From Serripes groenlandicus (Eukaryota > Mollusca > Bivalvia > Cardiida > Cardiidae): 64,000 nucleotides of DNA. Shown one piece after another: positions 11,321 to 21,801 of the stretch (positions are counted from its first letter, which is position 1; each line of letters begins with the position of its first letter). A model generated the notes under the pieces. The model was not told where the DNA came from. It saw nothing but the letters and a program-made list of their open reading frames with translations, and ran no database searches. The stretch is taken from the NCBI GenBank assembly GCA_031761405.1, contig JASEVX010000003.1, positions 18,894,349-18,958,348 of the forward strand, written 5' to 3'. The translations under genes and the position numbers were made by a program.

Positions 11321-13016
11321 ACCGTATCGGATCCGAGTCGTAATACCCTAATATAGTCCATTTTGAAATTTCTAAAAAACGTACGTCCTCTGCACTATAA
11401 CATTAAGATGAGATATGGAGGTATATGTCTTTTAATTTCTGTCAGTTTCAGCATTTCTTTATCAATTATTTGCGTTTATTTGTAAAATTTTGCAGGACTA
11501 TTTTCTACTCTTTATTTAGTTACCAATAAAGTCAAAGATGTCACAGCGTGTACACCTTATGAATGTGATTCATGCGGGCTGTTTCGGATAATACGGCACG
11601 AGGATTCCGGAACCAATCAATTTTCTCCATCGCATAACCGGGATACGATATCATGTCCTTCTTTCGGTGTCAAAGACTTTGAAGGCGTGTAGCAATTTTT
11701 CCCTTTTCAAAAGTGTTTTCAAATGTCCTGTGCCTGAGAGGGCTCAACACTATTTCACGTTTAAGGGTAATAACATAAATTGAACAATGATATTTATTTT
11801 TAATGCTTTAATTGAAAAGAAGAAAAGTAAGAGTATTATATTCATTATAATTTGTAAATAGCACATCAATAACGACCTCTTCTTACTATACTAACTACAA
11901 ACGGAAGTTCTCGGTTAAACTCGCAAGGCTATTATAGGCTGACGTTTTTAACCGAGTAGGACCGGAATGTTCTTACAAACTGTTTATATGAAGGAAATGC
12001 TTTCAAAAAGAAGAAGAAAGACAATTTATTACAGATATATCAAGCCATGTTTCAGGAAATCACATCTTCAGTAATTTTTAACAGCATATCGAGGGCTTGG
12101 CGTGAAACGGTTGTTACTAAAATTTGTATTTTTTTAACAAGGTTAGTCACCCCGCCAGAACGTCATTATAAGCATTAACTCTTTTTTTTCTGGGTAAAAA
12201 ATGGAAATTTACGTGCCATTGATCATTCTTAGCAATGGCACCTCAATTTGCATTGTTTACAAAGTAGTCAAAATTGCTCCTAAATCAGGGTTTTCAAAAT
12301 AGGTTGTTAGTTACAACCTATTCACACCAAGCTCTCGATATACAAATATAGGATCGGTTTGGGTCTTAGTGCAGTCGTATCAGATTATTCCCCTTTTGCA
12401 ATGCAAATATAATTTAAACAGGTGCAAATACGTTAAGAGTTTGAATGGCTCTGATAAGAAAACCATTGTTTAAACTAAAAATATAATTCGAAGCTTTTCA
12501 TTAGAAGTCCTTTCCCCTTTCCACTTACTTCTTTCAGTTACTCTACAACATATATGGCTAGATGGTTTTTAAAAAATAAGGAAATACCACAATATTTTCC
12601 TCGCGGCATAGTACTTCCAAATGTTGAGATATGAATATTTCAAGTTTTTGTCCAATTCATGTAATATGAAGTAATGAATGTTTAAAATAAGCCAATCGAT
12701 AGAAAAAGATAAAATTCGTAAAGACAGTTTTCCTGTGACATGATTCAACAAATATTATTCCTTTCCCTGATAGAGAAAGATTCAGCCGCCGAATGCAGAA
12801 GATGACTTTAAAATCATTAACGGAAAATGAGAAATTGTTCAAATTGATAATTTTCAGCTTTTTCAACAATATCTTTAACTCTGCATCAATAGTGTACCAT
12901 AACATATCAAGATCTTTCAATATTATTATCATGTGCTTTCAAAGTAGACGACTGTAATAATGACATATCAGGTAAAGGGATAATCCCGTTGTCGATCGGT
13001 CCAATGATGAGCATGT

Positions 13017-13188
13017 TTAACGTTTGCGGTAGAGGTGGTGGTGATGGTAGTGGTAATGGTAGTGGTAGTGATGGTGGTGGTGGTGGTGGTTCCACCAGCC
13101 TACTGACTTTCCCGTACCCTCCGACTTGGCCAAATCGGTATCGTCGTTTACATTGTCATCGTTTTGGTCAGCAAAGCGCATTTTTTGA
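13017..13188 (-). CDS. Lectin-domain-less paralog, terminal exon (His/Tyr-rich C terminus)
   Basis: Minus strand. It opens after a TTACTTCAG acceptor with one base completing an Ala codon, then QKMRFADQND and an acidic stretch, KSVGWW, and a tract of seven His followed by alternating Tyr-His and three His. It ends LYRKR and a TAA at 13,019-13,017. Compared with the intact exon at 7,543-8,005, the sequence jumps from the CCGCAA after the His codons straight to the CGTTAA that holds the stop. A net 276 nt (92 codons), the whole lectin domain, is missing and the frame is kept. The 3' flank beyond the stop still matches the left arm. Confidence 0.68.
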
Positions 13189-13192
13189 CTGA

Positions 13193-13275
13193 AGTAATAA
13201 TAATAATGAAAATAATAATATAAGTAATAATAATAAAAGTAATAATAATAATAATAAAAATAATAATGATAATGA
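13193..13275. repeat. TAA/AAT microsatellite
   Basis: Imperfect (AAT)n with AATG and AAAT interruptions, in the intron next to the acceptor of the minus-strand terminal exon. In the left arm the same place is a shorter TATTATTA-rich stretch. Confidence 0.85.
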
Positions 13276-13678
13276 TCCTTTTGAATAATGTCAGTCTATT
13301 AATGTTCGGAAAACATGTTGGACAAATTTGTTCCCCAGTTTAAAATGTTATTTACACAACAGGTGTAAAACGAGAGTTAGTTGCTTATCACTGCTATTCA
13401 CGTTCCTCCTAGACTTACAACGTTAACTGGCCATTTTGACTCAATGTTTTCAACACGATTATATTTTATACTTTCACCTACAGAGATTTTCCATTGTTTG
13501 CAAAGATCCTTTCAAAGCCGTCTGCTTAGATTTGATGAACGTGGACTGACTATGGTAAATAAAATGGCGACGCGTTCGGGGGGGGGGGGGGAATGGTCTT
13601 GTTAGCCATATAAAGACACGGTTTAGAAAGTATTTCACTGTCCGATTGTCCTAGCTTTTTCCCATATATACATTTAAC

Positions 13679-13951
13679 GATTTATTGATTGGTTGATTAG
13701 GGTGTAATGTCGTTTCAGCCATATCACACCTACTCATGTGCTTTCTCACACCAGTACTCTACACAACATAATTTCCAAGCACCCGGCTGCTTTTCAACAG
13801 AGACTGTCAGCAAATTGGTGGAAAAGGAATGCCGCTTGTCATAGTGACTATGGTCAAACGTCGAAAAGAATGTTGGCCCCAATGCTGGGGTTCGAACTCA
13901 CAATCCCTAGATCGACAGCCCGTGTCGATACCGACTGAGCTACCGGGATTC
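13679..13951 (-). mobile_element. tRNA-derived SINE
   Basis: Reading on the minus strand, the head has an A-box TAGCTCAGTCGG and a B-box GAGTTCGAACCCC, then a body ending GTGATATGGCTGAAACGACA and an AATCAACCAATCAATAAATC tail. It is the partner of 6,390-6,641 and keeps the tRNA head that the left copy has lost. Confidence 0.8.
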
Positions 13952-14055
13952 GGCACATCTGCAACAGACGACTTTGAAATAATTGTTCTGTATATTTAGA
14001 AATAAATCTGCAGCAGCCAACTTTGAAAAATCTCGGCACAATTATAGAAAATCTC

Positions 14056-16060
14056 GTTTCAATGTTTGTGTTTGTTTGTATGGTATTATACGCTGCTTTC
14101 GGTAAACTTTCAATGTTTGTGTCTGTTTGTACGGTGTTATACGCTGGTTTCAGCAACCTTTCAATGTTTGTATGGTGTTATACGCTGGTTTCAGCAACCT
14201 TTCAATGTTTGTGTCTGTTTGTATGGTGGTATATGCTTTCAGCAACCTTTCAATGTTTGTGTTTGTTTGTATGGGGGTATACGCTGGTTTCAGCAACCTT
14301 TCAATGTTTGTGTTTGTTTGTATGGTGTTATACGCTGGTTTCAGCAACTTCTCAAATGTTTGTGTTTGTTTGTATGGTGTTATACGCTGGTTTCAGCAAC
14401 CTTTCAATGTTTGTGTGTGATTGTATAGTGTTATACACTGATTTCACCAACCTTTCAGTGTTTGTGTTTGTTTAAATGGTGTTATACGCTGGTGTCGGCA
14501 ACCTTTCGATGTTTGTGTCTGTTTGTATGGTGTTATACGCTGGTTTCAGCAACCTTTCAATGTTTGTGTTTGTTTGAATTGTGTTTTACGCTGGTTTCAG
14601 CAACCTTTCAGTGTTTGTGTTTGTTTGAATGATTCTTTACACTGGTTTCAGAAACTTTTCAATGTTTGTGTTTGTTTGTAAGGTGGTATACGCTGGTTTC
14701 AGCAACCTTTCAATGTTTGTGTTTGTTTGTATGGTGTTATACGCTGCTTTCAGCAACCTTTCAATGTTTGTGTTTGTTTGTATGGTGTTATACGCTGTTT
14801 TCAGCAACCTTTCAATGTTTGTATGGTGTTATACGCTGGTTTCAGCAACCTTTCAGTGTTTGTGTTTGTTTGAATGATTCTTTACACTGGTTTCAGAAAC
14901 TTTTCAATGTTTGTGTTTGTTTGTAAGGTGGTATACGCTGGTTTCAGCAACCTTTCAATGTTTGTGTTTGTTTGTATGGTGTTATACGCTGCTTTCAGCA
15001 ACCTTTCAATGTTTGTGTTTGTTTGTATGGTGTTATACGCTGTTTTCAGCAACCTTTCAATGTTTGTATGGTGTTATACGCTGGTTTCAGCAACCTTTCA
15101 ATGTTTGTGTTTGTTTGTATGGTGTTATACGCTGGTTTCAGCAACCTTTCAATGTTTGTGTTTGTTTGTATGGTGTTATACGCTGCTTTCAGCAACCTTT
15201 CAATGTTTGTGTTTGTTTGTATTGTGTTATACGCTAGTTTCAGTAACCTTTCAATGTTTGTGTTTGTTTGTATGGTATTATACGCTGGTTTCAGCAGCCT
15301 TTCAATGTTTGTGTTTGTTTGAATGGTATCATACGCTGCTTTCAGCAACCTTTCAATGTTTGTATGGTGTTATACGCTGGTTTCCAATAGATCTCTTGTA
15401 ATTATACCATGTCCTCATGTTGTACTGTATGTACCGAGAGATATAATAAAGTTATGTTTTGTTCTGTTCTGTTCAGCAACCTTTCAATGTCTGTGTCTGT
15501 TTGTATGCTGTTATACGCTGCTTTCAGCAACCTTTCAATATTTATGTTTGTTTGTATGGTGTTATACGCTGCTTTCAGCAACCTTTCAATGTTTGTATGG
15601 TGTTATACGCTGGTTTCAGCAACCTTTCAGTGTTTGTGTTTGCTTGTATGGTGTTATACGCTGGTTTCAGCAACCTTTCAATGTTTGTATGATGTTATAC
15701 GCTGCTTTCAGCAACCTTTCACTGTTTGTATGGTGTTATACTCTGCTTTCAGCAACCTTTCAATGTTTGTATGGTGTTATATGCTGCTTTCAGCAACCTT
15801 TCAATGTTTGTGTTTGTTTGTATGGTATTATACGCTGCTTTCAGCAACCTTTCAATGTTTGTGTTTGTTTGTATGGTATTATACGCTGCTTTCAGCAACC
15901 TTTCAATGTTTCTGTTTGTTTGTATGGTGTTATACGCTGGTTTTCAGTAACCTTTCAATGTTTGTGTTTGTTTGTACGGTATTATACGCTGGTTTCAGCA
16001 ACCTTTCAATGTTTGTGTTTGTTTGTATGGTGTTATACGCTGGTTTCAGCAATCTTTCAG
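14056..16060. repeat. 51-bp minisatellite array 1 (about 40 units)
   Basis: The unit runs TTTCAGCAACCTTTCAATG, then TTTGTGTTTGTTTGTATGG, then TGTTATACGCTGC or GG. Standard units are 51 bp; a recurrent short variant lacks 10 bp (the GTGTTTGTT part), giving 41 bp. Since 51 is 17 codons, several frames stay open over long distances; this is a property of the period and not evidence of coding. The array sits inside intron 2 of the minus-strand lectin-domain-less paralog. Its right end is joined to TTATATCACG, the tail side of a SINE family also seen at 45.84 and 52.83 kb. Confidence 0.95.
15386..15471. mobile_element. Short insertion within array 1
   Basis: About 86 bp unlike the array unit, ending in TATAATAAAGTTATG and GTTCTGTTCTGTT. 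A short pentanucleotide tail after an AATAAA-like stretch resembles a 5'-truncated non-LTR retrotransposon end. Array sequence resumes immediately on both sides. Confidence 0.5.
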
Positions 16061-16334
16061 TTATATCACGTCGTGAAAACCCTGAACGCCCAGCAGGGAA
16101 GCCATTACTAACACCTGTAAATACATACAACTCTACAACTCTGCAATATATTTGAACACACATATTCCTTAACGATTTCAAAAGTATTTTGCTGAATATG
16201 CATTTAGGCTTTTTCAACACCGTTTGCGAACTGATTTCAGTTATATGACGTCCACAGAACAAACCAGTGATATGCTATAACTATCCGGATGAGCAACGAG
16301 GTAGACTGACATGGCTTTAACCCTATACCCACAT

Positions 16335-16450
16335 ACAGACACTTCCTGATGCCTCTGCAGCCGGCGACTTTCAAAGATATTGTTGAAAAAGGGATAACTG
16401 CTCATAATGAGCAATTTCTCCTTTTTGCCTCACTGATTCCAACTTTGTCA
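16335..16450. repeat. Dispersed palindromic element, partial
   Basis: Opens with a CCCACATACAGAC-like edge and GCAGCCGGCGACTTTC, followed by a hairpin around GCTCATAATGAGC with flanking AAAAAGG/CCTTTTT. Same family as the hairpin at 9,545. Confidence 0.65.
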
Positions 16451-16557
16451 ATATTTATACTTTCATTTTACCGCGAGATGTGTCCAAAGGAGACTCCGAC
16501 ACATTTCTTGTATGCGGCGAAAGAGTTTATTTTAAACAAGATAAATAAAATACATAC

Positions 16558-16760
16558 GCGCTTATGAGTGATGCCAGAGCTGAGGAATCGGCCTTTTCCG
16601 TTTTGTCTTCGGCAGCTTTCTCAAGGGCAGCTTTGTCGATATTTTCATCTTCACCATCTACATCTTGGGTAGGTTCATCATCATAGTTCAGGGCATCCTC
16701 CATGGAGGGATCATCTTCGAAATCACCAAGGTCTGGTTTAAACCTAAAAGTCTCACCGAC
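16558..16760 (-). CDS. Lectin-domain-less paralog, exon 2 (acidic segment)
   Basis: Minus strand; acceptor ATCTTTGTAG, first codons VGETFRFKPD, last LASLISA plus two bases, donor GTATGT. Length 203 nt, phase 0 in and phase 2 out, exactly as in the left-arm exon 2, though about 78 nt shorter. It encodes 67 residues rich in Asp/Glu (for example DDEPTQDVDGEDENID). The frame survived many substitutions and indels totalling multiples of three, which suggests it was under constraint at least until recently. Confidence 0.72.
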
Positions 16761-17574
16761 CTACAAAGATGCCAAGTTTTAACTTAACCCATTCCCTTAT
16801 ACAACACATCTACAACAAACGAATTTGAAAAGCATTCACGCAACAATTGTGGGAGTTCTCGATACATGAAAGCGTAACTAATGTATATTACTGAAGACAG
16901 TGTGACTAATATAGAAAAGTGCGTTCGTGACAAAAAATCTCTTTTTATTGTCATAAATTCGTCTGCTAGAGCTGATTTAAAGTACGTCTGCGTGTATTTG
17001 ACTTTTTCTAAAGCTTGACAAATATCGTGACTTGCATAGTTAAGCCAGACGACTTCTGACACCCATGCAGCAAGCGACGTTGCCAACAAATATTTCGACC
17101 AATATTTCCCTTTCTCACAATATGTTGACCACTTAACAATGCATCATAAAGAACAACGGCGAGTGCTAGTCAAAGCTTGCAATTTAATTGGTTGACACAT
17201 TTGCAGGTGCTCGGTGTGATGGGATACTCTAATACGCCCATTTAATACATGTATTTCTTGATAAACAATTATATGACTGACTGTACATGTTGTGTCTAAA
17301 CAATCTATAAAAATAGAGAAAAATACAGTGATGTAAAATAACTATGTATAAGCTGTATAATAATTATAAGCCAATGGTAAAACGATATCCTATATCTTAA
17401 TATCAACCCCTTCCATGCTGACATTTTAATATGGACGTATCCTGCTTTGTATTTGGAATTGTATAGAGCCTGGTCAGACGACTGGTCTGGCTAGCCCTAT
17501 ACGTTTGGCTTACGTACTAACTGGTGAACAGCACCAGAACATAAAATGATGTTAGATGTATTGCTCGCTCCATT

Positions 17575-18250
17575 TCCTACATACAACACATATGCAACAT
17601 ACGGCTATAAAACTGTTATGCAAAAGACGTGAACAACCTCCATGAATGAGAGTTAAATTACTAAAAAGAGTTGGAAACATTGTGTCAAAAAGAGAAATTG
17701 CTCGTTTTGATGTTCGTATAATTCGTAAAAAATATGGAGTTGTCGAAACTACGTCTTCTAATACAAACATCGAAAAGAAAAGTAGTTACACGAGTAAAGT
17801 AACAAAATATATAGAAATAAAATAAAATGAAATGGAATGAAATGAAATGAAAATGAAAATGAAAATGAAAATGAAAATGGAAATGGAAATGGAAATGGAA
17901 ATGGAAATGAAATGAAATGATGGAAATGGAAATGGAAATGGAAATGGAAATGGAAATGGAAATGGAAATGAAAATGAAATGATGGAAATGAAAATGAAAA
18001 TGAAAATGAAAATGAAAATGAAATGAAATGAAATGAAATGAAATGAAATGAAATTAAAAATAAAATAAAATAAAATAAAATAAAATAAAAAATAAAATAA
18101 AATAAAATAAAATAAAATAAAATAAAATAAAATAAAATAATTGAATTAAATAAATAAGATAAAAGAATAAATGCATATAAATAAATTAATGTATATTGAT
18201 GAATACATAAATAAACAAAATGTTAATAAATCAATTTATAGATTAGTTAA
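17575..18250 (-). other. Intron 1 of the minus-strand paralog, outer part
   Basis: Contains a truncated palindromic-element fragment (near 17,660-17,710), the compound microsatellite at 17,812-18,145 and AT-rich sequence. No coding sequence seen. Intron 1 as a whole is 16,761-18,259 (1,499 bp). Confidence 0.55.
17812..18145. repeat. Compound AAATG/AAATGG/AAAAT microsatellite
   Basis: About 330 bp passing from AAATG and AAAATG units through AAATGG units and back, then into pure AAAAT/ATAAA units. The ordered change of unit type shows local expansion of successive variants. It lies in intron 1 about 115 bp from the signal-peptide exon. Confidence 0.95.
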
Positions 18251-18259
18251 TAATCTTAC

Positions 18260-18313
18260 CCCAAATGTCGAACAGACGAACGCCACAAGCAGCAAGAACA
18301 CGAGCTTTCCCAT
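18260..18313 (-). CDS. Lectin-family exon 1: signal peptide (minus strand)
   Basis: ATG at 18,313 starts 18 codons, MGKLVFLLLVAFVCSTFG, ending at a GTAAGA donor in phase 0. A basic start, a Leu/Val/Ala/Phe core and small residues at the end form a good signal peptide. Phase 0 matches the phase-0 acceptor of exon 2 at 16,760. A near-identical exon occurs on the plus strand at 32,102-32,155. Joining the three minus-strand exons (18,313-18,260, 16,760-16,558, 13,188-13,017) gives a predicted secreted protein of 142 residues: signal peptide, acidic segment, His/Tyr-rich tail. No transcript evidence is available. Confidence 0.75.
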
Positions 18314-18500
18314 TCTTATTCTTCCTGACTTATGTGAGGATTGACATAAGAGGATGGCAATCAAAGTCTATTTATATTATTCTAATTGGTCACTTGACAG
18401 AAGAGTTGATTCCTTTATTGGAAGATAGCCATATTTAATGATATCTGACGTGGGCGAAACACTCAAATCAAGGCCCGTCTTGTGGTCTTGTTGAGGGTTT
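18314..18500 (-). promoter_or_regulatory. Promoter of the minus-strand lectin paralog
   Basis: On the minus strand a TATAAATAG box (18,376-18,368) sits about 55 bp upstream of the ATG. It is preceded by a conserved block with GTGTTTCGCCCAC, ATTAAATATGGCTA and TCTGTCAAGTGACC. The same block precedes the orphan exon at 32,102 and recurs at 32,885-33,045. Truncated copies lie at 45,718 and 52,700. Conservation of this block in front of two signal-peptide exons makes it the likely core promoter of the family. Confidence 0.65.
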
Positions 18501-18544
18501 TGTTTGATTGGTGTTTGCGCCACTTTCAACACTTATTTAGTTAT

Positions 18545-18695
18545 ACCACGGCGTTTCCTTGGTAACTACTTGCCATTTATCCTGACACAAGCCAGACAGT
18601 CGTAATAGCAGCCATTACTACCTTTTTAAAAGTCGTTGGTATTACATGACCACTCCGGAGGCGGACGCTCGACCACTACACCACCGAGGTGGTCC
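18545..18695 (-). mobile_element. Second SINE family, degenerate copy
   Basis: Reads on the minus strand from a tRNA-like head (GGTGGTGTAGTGGTCGAGCG, GTCCGCC) through a GTAATACCAACGACTT region to a GCTTGTGTCAGGATAAATGG tail. Better copies are at 46,055-45,845 and 53,040-52,835. Followed at 18,700-18,990 by sequence shared with the starts of the three tandem units. Confidence 0.65.
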
Positions 18696-18699
18696 ATGA

Positions 18700-19105
18700 G
18701 GCGGGCTGAGGTAACATTACTTCTACAGCCCTTTCCTAAATGCATACGTATTATGACGCACCTGCAACAGAGGACGAGTGATAAACATTGTGACAACTGG
18801 AAAAAATACTCATAATTAACAATGTTCCGATTTGCTTTGTTTGCTGCAGCTTTATAATGGGAAAATAAAAAATAAATGGAACCTTTCCCACAAACAAAAA
18901 ATCCCTAGTAGACGACTTTGAAAGCATCTAAGCAATTAAGAAAAGGATCAACAAATGACGGTTTATTATTGAAAAGGGTTGAACAGATTTTGCAAAAAGA
19001 GAAACTGCTAATATCGTACAAAGGTCATTCATTATCCACAATGTGGCAACATAGTCAATATTGGACGCTGGCCAGCTTTCTGTGGAGAGTGTGGCAACAT
19101 ATAGT
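18700..19105 (+). repeat. Truncated copy of the tandem-unit leader
   Basis: Matches 37,680-38,110, 46,060-46,650 and 53,040-53,460: a GCATACGTATTATGACGCAC block, the GCAGACGACTTTGAAAGCAT block, and then only one or two 48-bp monomers (CATAGTCAATATTGGACG). It breaks off at 19,105 into an unrelated repeat. It is therefore a remnant of a fourth copy of the unit beside the lectin promoter. Confidence 0.7.
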
Positions 19106-19250
19106 CTGGAGGCTAAGCAAAAAATCATGCATTTTTTTATACAAGTATGAAACTTGGTACAAAGGTGATGTGGTATATACTTATTCATTTTCAAACGGGA
19201 CCCTAACAAGATGTTGCCTACTGCGGCTGTGGCGGCCATTTTTTAAAACC
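19105..19250 (+). repeat. Interspersed repeat, copy 1
   Basis: AGTCTGGAGGCTAAGC, then AAGTATGAAACTTGGTAC and GGTGATGTGGTATATACTTA; repeated at 28,255-28,410 in the same orientation. No coding sense. Confidence 0.75.
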
Positions 19251-19392
19251 AGGTGGTTGGACTTGTATTCCTTATATGTATAAATACTGAAAACTTTAAA
19301 GAAATCCTTTCCTTATATGTATATATAGTGAAAGCTTTAACAATCTTTTTACTTTACAGATAACTCTGTTGTGTCCTAAAATTAAATAAACA

Positions 19393-19512
19393 TGGCGAAA
19401 GCTTTAACACTTGTTAAAACAGAAACTGCTGTTATAGCTCTGCCAGACATTAATTGGTATTTCTATTTTTTGTATGCGCAAATAAGTGATGGGAAGTTGA
19501 TATGTCATACAC
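19393..19512 (+). pseudogene. 5' part of an ORF split by the hAT insertion
   Basis: ATG at about 19,393 opens MAKALTLVKTETAV...ISDGKLICHT, reaching the left hAT terminus without a stop. At the right terminus a Cys-rich frame, HDTCPVCGGTEYKK, resumes. The two may be halves of one ORF with zinc-binding Cys pairs. The 3' half has the CLFCNKSG motif and AELISYIQEV string (see 27,613). Unidentified; probably a repeat-associated mollusc ORF. Confidence 0.35.
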
Positions 19513-19791
19513 ATAGGCGTAGGAGCCGGGGGGCCAGGGGGGGCCAGCATATGTTTTGGCCCCCCCAATAATTGTCACAAAATTAAGCATATTTACATAT
19601 GATAATAGTAATATACCTTATATAAAACAAATTTAACAAAAACAAATGAATCATGAAATTATTGATATTTGTCTATTGTATTGATGGATGCTAATTTCGA
19701 ATAGATTACAACAATAAAATATGTTGATCTTTTTATTTCCGTAAATTAAACCAGACCGGGATTTTAATCCAGTGGTTCCCCGATATTATCA

Positions 19792-21801
19792 TTAGTCGCC
19801 GGGCAGAAGCCCGCGACTTCTATTTTTAATAGGTTTTCGGAAATCACATGGGAGGGGGGATTATTATTAGAAAGAAACACATTTAGATGTCTTGAACATA
19901 TTACAATTGTGTTTGTTTAAAAACACTAAGTAATGACACTTCTAAAATATAATAAATATTCCGATGTTTTAGGTGTTTTCAGTTTCTTTATTTTGACTCG
20001 CATTTGTGTTTGTTTGTTTTATTTTCGAAGACAAAACAGTCCCTATTTGCTTGAATGAAATACTGTATTTTACACTATATACTACATGTAATCAAAAGGC
20101 TATAACTACAAACCTTTACATCGCACAGTCTAATGTTGTTTACATACGCGCACCTGCTTGAAGCGTGACTCGCGAATACCAACTGCGTAGATCAATCTCC
20201 TTTGCAGAGAGCCGTCTCTTTACACTCACTTACAAATAGTAAATCGTAGGTGATTTAAAATGTATATTTGGTTCGAAACAAATGAAGAAAAGAACAAACC
20301 GAGATAAAACTAGTTTTAATAGAAAAATTACTTTGAACGAACACTCTCTGCATATAAAGAGAGTTTCAAGAACGACACCTCTGCAAATAAGAAAGAATCG
20401 GGTCTTTCGTACAAAATTAGTTCGTCCTTGACAATTTTAAATGTGTCATTTAATTCCCTAAAGGCATATTGCTTCCGATCTGCAGATTTAACTGTTTAGT
20501 TGATATTATATTTCGAAGGTGGTCTAATTTATAAATATTGGACTACATTTCAACATTTGTAAAAGTATGATATAATTAGGATGCCAAGCTAATATCATTT
20601 TGAGAAAAAGAGAAAACTCATGTCTTCAACGATTTAACCCTCAACTCATTGTTTTAAAAGTAGATTGCTGCAAAGGTGTCCACTGTTGACTTTAATAGAG
20701 GAAAGGTAAAATGACGTGCTATTGCATGCAAATCCTAAATTATCTGTTTTTTGGTTTTATTGAAAAATGATAAAATTCAAATATTCTGACAAACATCTTG
20801 AAAAGTGTATGTGGAATTCACAAATCTTATAATTATTCCTTAATGATAGCACTGTATACATACTAAGACTAATGATTGGCAAGATTTCTCATTTCCATTA
20901 CTGTTTATGATCAATAATTAGTTGGTTGTGTGTACCTTCTTTGGAATGGAGATTGATCATAAATAATGAAGGCTTCAATTATCATTCACTTCGTTGACAA
21001 AACAATGCAAGTTATGATACATTTTCACTTGACCCCACCCTTGATGTTCCAATATGCCCCTCAGTTGATAACTGTTTATTCAACTACTATAATGTTAGTG
21101 TTATGCATAACTGCACTATGGAAAAGGCGATAACTACAAACCTTTACGTCGCAGTCTAATTTGTTTACATACGCGCACCTGCTTGTCGTAGGTGATTTAA
21201 CTAGTTTTAAAGAAAAATTACTTTGAACGAACACTCTCTGCCTATAAAGAGAGTTTCAAGAACGACACCTCTGCGAATAAGAAAGAATCGGGTCTTTCGT
21301 ACAAAATTATTTCGTCCTTGACAATTTTAAATGTGTCATTTAATTCCCTAAAGGCATATTGCTTCCGATCTGCATATTGTTATGCATCATTGACACAAGG
21401 ACGCTCATCATAATATAATTTTAAAACATGAGTAGTTTGTTATTTTCATTATAAAAAAGGAAGGAAAGAATTAAAATAAATTAACATGTTGTAGGGTTCA
21501 GTTTATGTTCGAAATTAAGTTTAAATTATACAACAATTTCAATGAGATTTAACTGTTTAGTTGATATTATATTTCGAAGGTGGTCTAATTTATAAATATT
21601 GGACTACAAGGCTTCAATTATCATTCACTTCGTTGACAAAACAATGCAAGTTATGATATATTTTCACTTGACCCCACCCCTGATGTTCCAATATGCCCCT
21701 CAGTTGATAACTGTTTATTCAACTACTATAATGTTAGTGTTATGCATAACTGCACTATGGATATCCGGCGACATTGATGCGTTGCATCAACATTCTCTTG
21801 T
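19792..21801. mobile_element. Helitron/Helentron-like non-autonomous element, copy i, internally duplicated
   Basis: Starts TTAGTCGCCGGGCAGAAGCC, where GTCGC-GGGC and GCCC-GCGAC form a terminal hairpin; ends ATCCGGCGACATTGATGCG and CTCTTGT. The subterminal GTCGCCGG is inverted at the other end (CCGGCGAC), and TTGATGCGTTGCATCAA forms a second hairpin there. Copies at 24,076 and 53,560 share both ends. In this copy the stretch from the GGCGATAACTACAAACC block to the 3' end occurs twice (second pass from about 21,123), so part of the element is tandemly duplicated. Confidence 0.65.

Larger units (their letters stand above)
9066..11555. other. Spacer between the inverted arms
   Basis: About 2.5 kb, AT-rich, without a convincing gene. 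It holds a near-perfect hairpin at 9,545-9,573, a related GAGCAATTTCTC hairpin element near 10,640-10,735, a fragment near 10,950-11,000 and a possible solo LTR at 11,082-11,320. Short open frames here (for example at 9,079 and 10,673) have no recognisable features. Confidence 0.6.
11556..17575 (-). repeat. Right arm of the inverted duplication
   Basis: Reverse-complement partner of 4,901-9,065. It is longer because a 51-bp repeat array (14,056-16,060) and about 270 bp of SINE-related sequence have been added within the intron of the embedded gene. The arm continues outward into exon 1 and a promoter at 18.3 kb, which the left arm lacks. Confidence 0.85.

Noticed and set aside
12907..13095. 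Pro-rich open frame (PPPPPP, LPLPLPLP) on the minus strand
   Set aside because: It is the wrong-frame reading of the His/Tyr tract of the terminal exon of the lectin paralog.
13578..13593. G run as a G-quadruplex site
   Set aside because: A single mononucleotide run (also the C run at 27,570) is better explained as a homopolymer tract, and that at 27,570 belongs to the hAT end.
13851..13960. Possible functional tRNA gene
   Set aside because: A- and B-box-like motifs are present, but the acceptor stem does not close and a SINE body and AATC tail follow; it is a SINE head.
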